Assembly (NCBI GenBank): GCA_965644295.1
Contig: CBFFRP010000416.1
Coordinates: 1 to 64,000 of the forward strand
Direction of reading: 5' to 3'
Source of the DNA: Paraphysomonas bandaiensis
Taxonomy: Eukaryota > Chrysophyceae
DNA length: 64,000 nucleotides
The position numbers and the translations under genes are program-made. Shown here in pieces: positions 9,536 through 19,410 of this stretch (position 1 is its first letter; the number at the start of each line of letters is the position of its first letter). The notes below the pieces were generated by a model that saw only the letters and a list, made by a program, of their open reading frames with translations, searched no databases and was not told where the DNA came from.

Positions 9536-9937
9536 CACTCACTGTCGGATTTAAAAAGTTGTACGAGTCGATTTAAGACTCATTTCATCATAAAAAGTAA
9601 GAGGCCGATATCCAATTGACCTATTCATATAATAGTTTTACATGGTCTCTAGTTTGAGTAATTACAGCTACTATACTTGATCTTCCGTAGGGAGATTACT
9701 TTTATTGCTATTCTAAATCGAACATATCATGTACATGTCTAATTATATCTCTTCAATTGCAAGATACGTTCTCGTGATATTGATATTGAGAAATTATTTT
9801 AATAGACAACTATTTAGACTTTAATTGCCAACCCAACCGTATAAGAGTGTAGGGCCGAAATGATGATATAAACAAGTTTTCACAGATTACGATTAAACTA
9901 CTCATTAAGTCAGAACATATATTAAAAAACGTATTAC
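9536..9937. other. Intergenic, no gene seen
   Basis: AT-rich, non-repetitive DNA between two retroposon insertions. Confidence 0.4.
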
Positions 9938-9951
9938 ATAATCTTTTCACA

Positions 9952-10461
9952 CCCTCAACAAAGTCGGACTCGCACCTTTTCGTGGTGTTCTGGGGGATAA
10001 GTACAGGAGAGATTCTCTCTGGGAAACTAACGTGAGCCGCAAACATAGTCAGCAGATATTCTTCTGCCCACTCAGAGCCGAATGCTTGTGTGGTACAAGG
10101 TACACCAATAAGTGTCACTTGTGTTGACGTCTTTGGGCCCTGACGAATAAACAGGCATCCGGAAATGGGCCCACCTCAAGGGCATCCGGGACAGGGCCCA
10201 CCTGAAGGGTAACCGGGGTATTGGGCTGCCTGCTGAAGTCAAGCATCCGGGATGTTCACCTTAAGAACTCAGAACGGAAGTGGTTGCACCTTGGTGCTTG
10301 CGGCGACGCACAAGCAGCTTTCGTAGCGTTAAATAGTAGGATAATAGAGTTTGTACTGATTAGTTACAGGTAGAGGTCTAACTAGTTTGTCTAGCATTCA
10401 TCTAGCTACTAAATCGGTGCAGGTTTTTAACGCCTATTGCTAAATAAAAGACTTTCAATAT
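9952..10461 (-). mobile_element. Short retroposon copy F, complete 510 bp
   Basis: The clearest member of the family. On the minus strand it begins ATATTGAAAGTCTTTTATTT, then AGCAATAGGCG, and ends GACTTTGTTGAGGG. A perfect 14-bp target-site duplication ATAATCTTTTCACA lies at 9938-9951 and 10462-10475. It lacks LTRs, TIRs and an A-tail. Size, lack of coding capacity and long duplication fit a SINE-like element mobilised by target-primed reverse transcription. Confidence 0.85.
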
Positions 10462-10802
10462 ATAATCTTTTCACAATAACAGCACGGAGTGTTTTCATTG
10501 GCCCAAAAACATGCGAGATTTCTGCTATCTTCAGAAGGGACGATCTTCGTGTCTCTCTTTATATTGTACCAATTGTTATCATTAGATTGACACAAACACA
10601 TAAAACAACTGAATGGACACGTGCCGACTATGTGAATGCATCCAGGAAAGCATACATATATGCAGGAGCAGCCGATGGGAAAATTGTTCCATGCAACACA
10701 TCTCTGTATGTAACAGCCGCATGCATCAATAGTTGCATCTCTACCTGAATCACTACTTCTTTCTTCTTCAGAGACAGTTTGTATAAGAGAAGTAGCGCTC
10801 AT
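10455..10802 (-). CDS. Cys-rich hypothetical protein, 3' end altered by a retroposon
   Basis: A 115-residue frame from the ATG at 10802. The middle (about residues 28-70) is dense in cysteines with spacings such as C-x-C, C-x2-C and C-x3-C, and the C-terminus carries CCYCEK. No family is recognised and there is no signal peptide. The frame runs into the end of copy F. Without the insertion it would stop one residue earlier (EKIM instead of EKIIY), so the insertion hit the extreme 3' end. It may be a real small gene or a fortuitous frame. Confidence 0.3.
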   Translation of the reverse strand: MSATSLIQTVSEEERSSDSGRDATIDACGCYIQRCVAWNNFPIGCSCIYVCFPGCIHIVGTCPFSCFMCLCQSNDNNWYNIKRDTKIVPSEDSRNLACFWANENTPCCYCEKIIY

Positions 10803-11034
10803 TAGTTAATAATACACTCTTTTGAGTTCTTATCTTTTAATATTTAAGCATATGTGTGCATGGACACATCTCTTAATGTCAGCATAGGCAGGTATTGATA
10901 GTCCACAACCTCCTAACGGAAAACGAAATTAGCCAATAACAACTCTCTAAATCTCAACCATAGGCCACAGAACTTTTGATATATTTTTTAGTATTTTATA
11001 TAAACTAAATTTAGAGCCTTATGTCAAGTCAATA
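10803..11034. other. Intergenic
   Basis: No gene seen. T-rich before the tRNA pseudogene. Confidence 0.4.
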
Positions 11035-11095
11035 TCCCGATTAGTCCAATAGCCCTCTCAAGGCTGAGACCCGGGTTCAATTCCCGGATCGGGAA
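11035..11095 (+). pseudogene. tRNA-Glu(CTC) pseudogene lacking the D loop
   Basis: It matches the functional tRNA-Glu genes at 36460-36531 from TCCCGAT to ATCGGGA+A. However, 11 nt (GTGGTTAGGAT) of the D arm and loop are missing, leaving 61 nt instead of 72. Anticodon loop CTCTCAA, T arm and acceptor stem are intact. T-runs follow. It should not fold as a tRNA. Confidence 0.93.
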
Positions 11096-11543
11096 ATCCT
11101 TTTTTTCCATTTTTAGATCTAGAAATTCTGTTTTTTCTCTTTTTTTCTTATATAATACTAGAAATCCTATCTTTTTAAGTAGAAATGAGGTGTTTTTATA
11201 CAACTTATTTTTTAATTATTTGAAAATTCACTCACCGTTTGAAATTCTATCTAGTAATAGTAACCGTACTCTGTATGTACAGCAGTATAGTAGTATGGAC
11301 TGCACACTGCACAGGACTGTGGTTACTATCTTCTCATATGATTCGACATATAGTCATATAGAGCAGCCTCACCTTACACAAGTTATACACACAATAACAA
11401 TCAAGAGTACTTCGAGTATTCAGTGGTATATATCCATCTAATAGAGTCTATCTTGAGTGTTAAGTTACTCTTATATCAGTAGTGTCATACATACATACAC
11501 GTACATACACATACATACACATACATACACGTACATATATCTC
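11096..11543. other. Intergenic / upstream of LIN37-like gene
   Basis: A T-rich tract, then DNA without coding signs. 11488-11540 is a CATACATACAC-type microsatellite ending just before the ATG at 11544. Confidence 0.45.
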
Positions 11544-12423
11544 ATGTCAGTATCCACACCATCCAAACCAAAGAAAAGACCAGCAGAAAACAATGGTCCA
11601 GATACTCCTAGTAAATACAGGAAGACAGAATTGAATACAGATCAAGAGAAATTCACTAATAGTCGTATGTTTGATAAGCCTGGTGTGGGGAGGATATTAG
11701 ATAGACGGGTTAGCCTAAATATGCTTAATGACTCTTCTCTATATTCTATATTACGGGCATGGGTGTATGATAATCCAGAAATAGAACAGCCTCAAGTATG
11801 TAGTTTGACTTGTGTATGGCTTACTGAAGTATATGTGTGCAGGCTTCACAATCTACACCGAGAACAAGCTCGAATAATGACGTTTCAACTGATTATGACG
11901 ATGTTATACGATACTTAGGTTGTTTTATGTACTTGCCAGCAGTAGTGAGTAATGTATATCTTGTAGAGCAAGCTTTAAAACCGAAGAAAGCTTCTACAAC
12001 AGGAGGGGAGGTTTGTTGTCAAGAAAAGATACTTCCGCTCTGATCGTTTTTACAGATCCGCTGTGTTAACACTCTTGACGGAATATCATCTGCTGATATA
12101 CTCTCTCTTCATGTTCTATATTATAAGAAGATTCGTCGCATGTATGTATATTACTTTGTATTGTCAGAGTTAACGCTGTGCACAGTTGGCGAATGTTGGC
12201 AGCATCCCGGTACGCTCGCCTGAAGGTACGAGGACAAAAATTATCTCCGACCCTAGAACTACCATCATATGATGCGCTGGAAGCCCTCCTCAAGAGGAAC
12301 CCTGGTGATGAGTTTTGTATATCTCATCTGCAGGATGCCCTCAAGACACGGAATAATGAACAACAGGAACGTGATGGTAGCAGCAGTAGCAGTACTGAGA
12401 TTTGTTCCGATGGTTCCACCTGA
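11544..12423 (+). CDS. LIN37-like (MuvB/DREAM complex) candidate
   Basis: Proposed exons are 11544-11795, 11843-11918, 11967-12010, 12056-12141 and 12168-12423, giving about 237 residues. The introns would be 47, 48, 45 and 26 bp, with GTATGT, GTTGTT, GTTTGT and GTATGT donors. The N-terminus is basic (TPSKPKKRPAEN). Residues about 70-82 read SLYSILRAWVYDNPE, which resembles the 'CRAW' segment (LYP-CRAW-R-P) of LIN37, a subunit of the cell-cycle transcription complexes DREAM and MuvB. The last exon is rich in basic and aromatic residues (VHSWRMLAASRYARLKV) and ends in a Ser run. LIN37 also has a basic C-terminal helix. The assignment rests on one short motif and overall order. The fourth intron is unusually short and could hide an annotation error. 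Confidence 0.4.
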
Positions 12424-12986
12424 TCATCTGTGTCATAATTTAGTTGCAAGTGTTTGTATATAATAATATACTGTAGATTTTGATATGTGTGTTGTTCAAT
12501 GCTGTAATGCTTGTGATGAATTTCACGAAACCGACAGCCGAGTGTTCGTGAGTTAGGTATGACTGGATCGCTAAGTGGTAGTAAACGTTATGCGAATCAA
12601 TCTAACATTCTAGCTTGACACCTCTTTTTTGTATGCTATACCGAGTACTCATCGAATATGCGTATTTTTGCAATTTAATACGTATGTGCTGACATATGAA
12701 CTATCAAACTCTGAGCAATTATTCGACTACTATACAGGGCCTGTGTTCCTTGTATAGATGCCAGGAGAAATTATTCGTGCAGTACTTGTAAGTTTTTCTA
12801 GTTTCGTGTATTGTTGTTTTACACTTGACTGATCAAAAATAGTGTATCCAGTTATCCATCATTGTTCCAAAAAATAGACAATACGTTTGGTAAGGACTGT
12901 AATGATACTGAAACAATAGTACTCCCTCTTTTGGAGTATATTGCATATATAATATATATAGCGTAAGGCGTAAGTTTCGCGATGCC
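12424..12986. other. Intergenic, possible tiny exon
   Basis: No firm gene. An ATG at 12760 opens a ten-codon stretch ending at a GTAAGT donor-like site, and an open stretch follows a TAG at about 12840, but the phases do not join. The copia insertion lies just downstream. Confidence 0.3.
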
Positions 12987-12991
12987 CTCCG

Positions 12992-13312
12992 TATTGACTA
13001 AAGACCATTTTCAGATGATTAAGATCGTTGTAAGAGAAGTTTAAGTTAGTCAAACTAGATAGATTACTTTATTATGATTGTATACACAATTGTGTGTGTT
13101 GTCATGTAGCACATGTCAACAACATGATAAATTATTTCGTTCATGTTAACCACTGCTCAACTTCCGTATCTTGAATCGTCATGATATAATACTTCAGTTT
13201 CACAGTTATAGCTATATAGCACCTTTTGACTATTGACTACGTATTACTGTTTTTCACATTGTATTTAACGTATTCTACAGTACTATCTTAGAGAACCATA
13301 CGTATTCCAACA
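12992..13312 (-). repeat. 3' LTR of the copia element
   Basis: 321 bp, matching 18184-18504 throughout as read. It is followed in element orientation by target-site duplication CTCCG. Confidence 0.95.
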
Positions 13313-13478
13313 CTCCTCCTCAATGTAGAAACGAGTAATCGTCATTATACTGCAGCTATATATATCATCTAGTCATCTTAGGATAAAACGGATGTGAAAA
13401 TCTTCATAAAGATACTGTGAACATCACACTTCGCTGTAACACAGTTATGTGGGATTCTTACCCACTAAAAACACACCC

Positions 13479-16400
13479 TTAACCTTTCTTGAACCGCTTC
13501 TTCTGATTCTTCTCAACTTCATTTGAAATGCTCCTCTTTTCCCCTGTGATAGTTTCTTCATGGAGTTTAAAGAGCTTTGTAGATAACGCTTTTGTAAATA
13601 TGTCGGCCGCCATATCCTTAGTCGATACATGAATCAATCTGGCTGTAGGAAACCTTCCATTTACGTGTTCCCGAACCCAGTGGTACTTTATCTGAATATG
13701 TTTTGATCTTTTGTGATAGACTGGATTTTCTGACAGATCTTTTGCACTCTTGCTGTCCATGAAGAATGGGGTTGGCTTCGTCAATGCGAGTCCTAGCTCT
13801 CGTAACACCCCCCGTAGCCACACCAGTTCTTGCATGGCCGCATATTCAGCCATATACTCGGACTCCATACTGGAAGTTGCAACTGTAGTCTGCAGTTTGG
13901 ACTGCCATGCGATTGCTCCAGCACATAAGAATACAATATAACCGGTAGTTGAACGTCTCGTTAGTATATCACCTGCCCAGTCCGCATCACTAAATACATG
14001 TAAATCAAACTTACTCCCACTGAATTTGATTCCTTTGCTGGTGGTGCCTCTCAAATATTTCAATAAATGAATAGCTAAACGACACGATGCGTATGTAGGA
14101 TTACTGCTGTATCTCGATAGTAATCCGATTGCATAGGCGAGATCTGGTCTTGTGTGGAGTGCGAGATACAGGATTGCTCCAATAATACTACGATACGGAA
14201 ATTTTGAGACCCAGTCCTCCTGTTCTGATGTAAGTTCCCGTTCTGCAGCTAGTAGTTCTTGTGCATTTGATGGCAACGGAGCTTCCTTATTCTTTCTACT
14301 GTTTCCCATGACATGGTTGAATTTCTGAATCACTTTCTCCGCATACTGTGATTGATCTAGTTTGAACCAGTCTTCGCCTCTCGTGATTCGAATATTTAGG
14401 AAACTTTGGCACTCTCCCATGTCCCTCATTTCAAACGTTTGGCAGAACTTGTTCTTGACAAAAACAAGGAATTCAAAATCCACAGATGCGATTATGATGT
14501 CATCTACATACAGGAGTAATAACGTAAGTTTGCCTTGGTGCCAACGATAATATAAGCAGGTATCTAACACGCATGATCTAAACTGCATTGACTTTATGAA
14601 TTTATCGATGTGGCGATTCCACTGACGCGGTGAGGCTCGTAAACCATATAGTGCTTTGATGAGTTTAAAACACCATCCATTGCTGAGCTCCTCATCTGGA
14701 GGTGGGTACATGTAGACATCTTCATCTAAATTTGCATAACAAAATGCAGAACTGACATCAAGCTGGTGTACATGCATATGGAACATAAAAGCAATTGCAA
14801 TCACGAGCCTGATAGTTATCCCTTTGACAACCGGTGCAAATGTAGATGGCTCCTCCTCAGTTTTCTCCTGAAGATTTCCTAGTGCGACTAGTCGAGCTTT
14901 ATACTTCTGTATGTTGCCTAGTATGTCACGCTTGAGTTTGTGAACATACTTACATCTGATTAATTTGACCCCAGATGGTCGACGTACTATCTTCAAAACG
15001 CCTCTTCGTAAAAGAGCTTTCTTCTCTATTCGTCTGGCTGTTCTCCATTCTTCCGCTTGAGGGGACCTCTCCGCCTCTAGAAAACTGTTCGGTTCATGGA
15101 CGTGTTTATTCTCAGTACTCTCCTCTGAATCCATGACATTTACATCGGCATCCATTACCTCTATCATGTTAATTTCTCCTAACACTGAAGCATTAGCTAG
15201 CCTCCTCCGTAAACGCTTACGTTTCTCTGCATCCCTTTTAGATACTCTCTGTAGGGTATTAGTACTGTTAGAATTTATAGTATCAGTATATTCAGGTACT
15301 CCCTGTTTTACTGCTCGATCAGGTTCTCCCTGAGCTGCATCTGCATCAAGTACTCCTTGAGTCATATCTTCATCAGGTGCTCCCTGAATAATACCATGGT
15401 TAACTAGCTGCTCCTGATGGCTCTCAGGTGCTGGGATAGTGGACGTACTCCGTCCATCAGCAGTGGTACTAGAAGCGTCCCTCGTTCCCGTATATCCCGT
15501 GTATCCAGGCGTATTCCTTGTCATTACCTGAACATCTTCTATATGTATGGGTACCTTCTGCTCAATGTGGATTCTCCCCGCAGTTACAAGTGACCGATAA
15601 CCAACAATGACACCCTTTCTTTCTACCACTCTGGTGGTCTTGTACAACAGCCCGTCTTCATCGTCTATGTGAAAAGTCTTCACGAGATGCTGATAATCAT
15701 TCACCGTCTTTGGTCTAGGTGCTGTTCGTACTCGAAGAGCGTCGATTTCTGCGTAATATTCTTCGGTGCGGGAAGGTATACTCTCATCTGTGAGTATGTG
15801 TACACACGTAATTACCTTATCGGTTGCTGGGAGATACACCTGGTATCCAACTTTATCTTCCGAATATCCCACTAGGTATCCAATCTTTGATTTATCGTCC
15901 CAGTCCTTTCGCCTGTCCGCCTTAGGTGTCAATATATAAGTTTTGCACCCCCATACTCTAAAATATTTCAAACTGGGTGGCTGACCCGTGACATACTCAT
16001 ATGGGGACATGTATCCTCTGTCCGTCCTTGTAGGGAGTCTGATCAGTGTATAGCGAGCAGCATGATACGCGTCTAACCAGAATGGAACCGGTAGGCCTGA
16101 CTGCAACAACATCGCCAACGCCATCTCTGATGCAGTCCTGAATTTTCGCTCCTCTACTGCATTCATTTCCGGACTATCTGTTGAAGACCAAGTATGTTTG
16201 TAGCAGCCTTGTGATCTCAAATAGCTCCTAAGTTCTTGATTTATGAGTTCTCCAGCTCCATCAGCGTGGTAGTGGTCCACTCTCAGCTTATATTGCCTAA
16301 TCTCTCCTTCGAACACCTCTCTAAAAAACTGAATCACTTCTTCTTTAGTACGCTGGTTTACGCCTTTTACCCAGAACATCCTACTCGGGTGATGAGTTAG

Positions 16401-18200
16401 TTTGATCACGTAGCGCTCATCACCTCGAGCGGGAGTATTCAGAAATACTTGCACATCAGCCGATATGTCCGGCTTGACATCCGTATCCTCCTTTGTGTGA
16501 AACGAAACTCTCGTAATCTTTGATCTGGCACATATGCTACAGAGACAAGATTTTTTTAATGCAGTCTTCGATAGGTGCTTCCTCTGCAGATTTGAGCCCG
16601 TGAACAACATCCTTCTATGTGCCTCCGTTAGAGCCCCTTTGTTGAAATGGCCCATTCTCCTATGCAGCAGTTCCAGCTCGTCCTCACCAGTCCTATCGCT
16701 AAGATTTACTTCACAATTACTCGGTGTAGACACATCTGGAAGCTCCAACAGCTGCTGAGTTGGAACTGCAGTCATTCCATTTTTCATGGGTCCCTCCAGT
16801 ACCAGCTCACCGGTATTACAGTCATAAATTTGGATCCCATACCACACCGTGAATCGATAGCCCATTTCGTTCAGCTTACGTCCGGAGCACAGGCATCGAT
16901 TGATCTGATCTGAAATTTCTATGTCTCTCCATGCTCCACGGGAACCCACACTTGTGATATGAATCTCTGATCCCTTCTTAGATCCGTTTATCACCTTTGA
17001 TGTATTCATATGAGTGTCAAGCATGGTCACATCATTCATCAAGAACATTGATGATGAACAGCATGTATCTATGTATGTATAGTGTTCAGCAGTACCAATC
17101 ATACAACATGTGTCACTTTTATCATATATATCAACAGCACAGTCATAAAGCATATTCGCTTCGGACTCCGAGTCAGACTCGGTTCCTCCTCTGCGGATAT
17201 TCTCGAATGTGAAAACCTTCCCAGATTTCTGGGGTTTCTTGGTCTTTCCAGTCGAATTTCGGGGACATTCGTTCGCGCGATGGTTTTTGGATTTGCATAC
17301 TCTGCATCCTGTATATTCCTTACTGCCCGGTCTTTGTCCCTTCGTTTCCCCCTTTTTCTTCCTACATTGTTCTGTATTATGATTGTGTATTATACCTTTC
17401 TTCGAGCAATAAGTGCACTTCCTCTTTGTAGATACTCTCTCTTTCTTTCGAGGCTTTTCAATATGATTCAGCTCCTCCGTGCTCTTGCGCTTCTTCTCTA
17501 TGATTTTCCTCCCATACTTGGTGTCGTCGAACTGTTCGATACGTTTGGATAGCAATTCATATGGTACATCATCGGGCATTAAATACAGGGCATAATTCAA
17601 ACCGTCATATTCATCACTGATAATTCCCTCCTTCAGCCTACTAATTTTTGATTCTTCCGTTACCGTTTGGTTATGCGCCTGAAGTTCACGAAGAAGCAGC
17701 TCAAAACGCAGTACATACTCTTTCGCGGTCTCCCCTGGCTTCATCTCGAATGATCCAAACTGAGCAAGCAGAGCACTAATCTTGTTTTGTGTTCCCCCTT
17801 CAAAACACGATTTAAGAGTGCTAACCATCTCTCTGGCGCTGAACTTATTAACTCTTCCTTCAGCTGCCTTGAACTCCTTGTGCTTCAGATGAAACTTCTG
17901 CAGCGCCTTCGGAGATCGCTTCACCGCCTCTCTGCAGTATGAGTAGGCAATTGCATTCGCCTTCCAATACTTGTCCACCGCTTCTTTGTAGGACTTGGTC
18001 TCAAGACTATTCAGGGGTTGAATTCCGAAATCCTCTTCCTCTGGTGGCCTTTCTAGAGCCACCTCACTCTGCTCCTTTCTCATAAGGAACGTCTCAAAGT
18101 CTTCGATCCATTGTTCAACGTTGCTCTCGTCGAACCATGGAACATCAGCTCTATCCTCCTTCTCTCCTCCGCATTCGCTACCATATTGACTAAAGACCAT
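13479..18200 (-). CDS. Copia Gag-Pol polyprotein
   Basis: One frame of 1573 residues from the ATG at 18200. The frame is open 15 codons further upstream but starts there with TTG. Gag contains two zinc-knuckle-like motifs (CTYC...H...C and CRVCKSKNHRANEC, CX2CX4HX4C). The protease region reads YIDTCCSSSMF. Integrase has the HHCC-type zinc segment (HRRMGHFN ... CSIC) and the DDE triad in DVQVF, HADGAGEL and NAVEERKFRT. Reverse transcriptase has LDVSSAFCYANLDEDVYM and the catalytic LLLYVDDIII. RNase H begins SDADWAGD and has SSMESEYMA. The order PR-IN-RT-RH is diagnostic of Ty1/copia. No stop or frameshift is seen, so the element is probably autonomous. The start codon lies 17 nt inside the 5' LTR edge, so translation begins in the repeat itself. 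Confidence 0.97.
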   Translation of the reverse strand: MVFSQYGSECGGEKEDRADVPWFDESNVEQWIEDFETFLMRKEQSEVALERPPEEEDFGIQPLNSLETKSYKEAVDKYWKANAIAYSYCREAVKRSPKALQKFHLKHKEFKAAEGRVNKFSAREMVSTLKSCFEGGTQNKISALLAQFGSFEMKPGETAKEYVLRFELLLRELQAHNQTVTEESKISRLKEGIISDEYDGLNYALYLMPDDVPYELLSKRIEQFDDTKYGRKIIEKKRKSTEELNHIEKPRKKERVSTKRKCTYCSKKGIIHNHNTEQCRKKKGETKGQRPGSKEYTGCRVCKSKNHRANECPRNSTGKTKKPQKSGKVFTFENIRRGGTESDSESEANMLYDCAVDIYDKSDTCCMIGTAEHYTYIDTCCSSSMFLMNDVTMLDTHMNTSKVINGSKKGSEIHITSVGSRGAWRDIEISDQINRCLCSGRKLNEMGYRFTVWYGIQIYDCNTGELVLEGPMKNGMTAVPTQQLLELPDVSTPSNCEVNLSDRTGEDELELLHRRMGHFNKGALTEAHRRMLFTGSNLQRKHLSKTALKKSCLCSICARSKITRVSFHTKEDTDVKPDISADVQVFLNTPARGDERYVIKLTHHPSRMFWVKGVNQRTKEEVIQFFREVFEGEIRQYKLRVDHYHADGAGELINQELRSYLRSQGCYKHTWSSTDSPEMNAVEERKFRTASEMALAMLLQSGLPVPFWLDAYHAARYTLIRLPTRTDRGYMSPYEYVTGQPPSLKYFRVWGCKTYILTPKADRRKDWDDKSKIGYLVGYSEDKVGYQVYLPATDKVITCVHILTDESIPSRTEEYYAEIDALRVRTAPRPKTVNDYQHLVKTFHIDDEDGLLYKTTRVVERKGVIVGYRSLVTAGRIHIEQKVPIHIEDVQVMTRNTPGYTGYTGTRDASSTTADGRSTSTIPAPESHQEQLVNHGIIQGAPDEDMTQGVLDADAAQGEPDRAVKQGVPEYTDTINSNSTNTLQRVSKRDAEKRKRLRRRLANASVLGEINMIEVMDADVNVMDSEESTENKHVHEPNSFLEAERSPQAEEWRTARRIEKKALLRRGVLKIVRRPSGVKLIRCKYVHKLKRDILGNIQKYKARLVALGNLQEKTEEEPSTFAPVVKGITIRLVIAIAFMFHMHVHQLDVSSAFCYANLDEDVYMYPPPDEELSNGWCFKLIKALYGLRASPRQWNRHIDKFIKSMQFRSCVLDTCLYYRWHQGKLTLLLLYVDDIIIASVDFEFLVFVKNKFCQTFEMRDMGECQSFLNIRITRGEDWFKLDQSQYAEKVIQKFNHVMGNSRKNKEAPLPSNAQELLAAERELTSEQEDWVSKFPYRSIIGAILYLALHTRPDLAYAIGLLSRYSSNPTYASCRLAIHLLKYLRGTTSKGIKFSGSKFDLHVFSDADWAGDILTRRSTTGYIVFLCAGAIAWQSKLQTTVATSSMESEYMAEYAAMQELVWLRGVLRELGLALTKPTPFFMDSKSAKDLSENPVYHKRSKHIQIKYHWVREHVNGRFPTARLIHVSTKDMAADIFTKALSTKLFKLHEETITGEKRSISNEVEKNQKKRFKKG

Positions 18201-18504
18201 TTTCAGATGATTAAGATCGTTGTAAGAGAAGTTTAAGTTAGTCAAACTAGATAGATTACTTTATTATGATTGTATACACAATTGTGTGTGTTGTCATGTA
18301 GCACATGTCAACAACATGATAAATTATTTCGTTCATGTTAACCACTGCTCAACTTCCGTATCTTGAATCGTCATGATATAATACTTCAGTTTCACAGTTA
18401 TAGCTATATAGCACCTTTTGACTATTGACTACGTATTACTGTTTTTCACATTGTATTTAACGTATTCTACAGTACTATCTTAGAGAACCATACGTATTCC
18501 AACA
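18184..18504 (-). repeat. 5' LTR of the copia element
   Basis: 321 bp; the promoter-bearing repeat for the element. It contains the first six codons of the polyprotein. Confidence 0.95.
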
Positions 18505-18509
18505 CTCCG

Positions 18510-18810
18510 CTGCAAAAATAAATTACTATGATCTATTTTTATGTTTAAAATATGTGTAAAATATTCAAACAAATATTTAGAAGAAAGTGATGTCAGCTAT
18601 TTTGTGAAAGATGCTTTCTAAATTAAAAGAGTGTACTGGTGTACTAGTATTGGGGACCGCCTAACCAAATAGTAATCAAGACTGGTGCATTTCATTATTA
18701 CACAACCACGTTCTTGAAATCGTGACTATTATAATTTCAAATGCTTGTACGTGTAATATTGCAACTGCTAAAGTATAATACTTGAGAGTTATATGCCGCT
18801 TCGAAGCAGG
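18510..18810. other. Intergenic, no gene seen
   Basis: AT-rich DNA between the retrotransposon and the 3' end of the four-TM gene. Confidence 0.4.
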
Positions 18811-19410
18811 TTATGCTTCATACGCGAATAGAGGCTCGTCAGAGCGAGTACGTTTCATGGTTGCGGGTGACTTGAAGAGTAGCACAATGTAGACAGCGGA
18901 TGATACATATGATATAACTACCGATGCAATAACAATATAAAATGCCCATGCATAATCTACCTCAGGGTCATTGGGATATTCAACATTCATGTCGTCGTTG
19001 CTGGTTAAGTAGGACCTTTTGAAGTATGAAAATATCACCAGACACATTAAACCGAATGTAGACTGAATAAGTCCTGTCAACCCCATTGCAAAAGAAAAAA
19101 ATCCAAACCCTGGACTACCACATGTCATGAGGTACATCGCACATACTCCTGTTCCGAATATTATTGATATCACTGCAGAGGCTTTACTGGAGTTAAGATA
19201 ACCACATTGAATATCTGTCATATCCGAATGACATTTACTGGAGACTTGATTACCTCCTGATTCTCTTAGAAATATACCATAGAAGCTGTCATCATTGTCT
19301 GTAGACTCTTTAGTCCAGAATACAACTGACACTGCCATAATAAACAGAAATAATGATAGAAAAGTAGAGATAAAGTATCCAAATGAAACATTTTTGGGTG
19401 TGAGATTCAT
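18811..19410 (-). CDS. Four-TM membrane protein, claudin/PMP22-like topology
   Basis: A 199-residue single-exon protein. Four hydrophobic spans are predicted by eye at about 8-30, 76-97, 103-128 and 156-180. The first extracellular or lumenal loop (30-75) is long and has two cysteines (SSKCHSDMTDIQCGY), the usual pattern of claudin/PMP22/Sur7-type tetraspan proteins. The C-tail is short and basic then acidic (KSPATMKRTRSDEPLF). I cannot assign it to one family and the claudin GLW motif is absent, so only the topology is claimed. The start at 19410 follows an upstream A/T-rich leader. Confidence 0.65.
   Translation of the reverse strand: MNLTPKNVSFGYFISTFLSLFLFIMAVSVVFWTKESTDNDDSFYGIFLRESGGNQVSSKCHSDMTDIQCGYLNSSKASAVISIIFGTGVCAMYLMTCGSPGFGFFSFAMGLTGLIQSTFGLMCLVIFSYFKRSYLTSNDDMNVEYPNDPEVDYAWAFYIVIASVVISYVSSAVYIVLLFKSPATMKRTRSDEPLFAYEA

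Larger units (their letters stand above)
12992..18504 (-). mobile_element. Complete Ty1/copia LTR retrotransposon
   Basis: A 5513-bp element on the minus strand with 321-bp LTRs (18184-18504 and 12992-13312). It has a 5-bp target-site duplication CTCCG (12987-12991 and 18505-18509), a GAGGAGGAG polypurine tract directly upstream of the 3' LTR and one intact polyprotein. LTR ends are TGTTGGAATA and AGTCAATA. TGGTAGCGAATGCGG next to the 5' LTR is the primer-binding-site position. The LTRs read as identical, so the insertion is recent. Confidence 0.97.

Noticed and set aside
9810-10118. 102-codon minus-strand frame with FGSEWAEEYLLTMFAAHVSF-like text
   Set aside because: It is a chance translation of the retroposon tail. 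Equivalent frames in other copies are broken.
12760-12960. Possible two-exon mini-gene (MPGEIIRAVL plus an open stretch)
   Set aside because: The donor and acceptor phases do not join the two open stretches.
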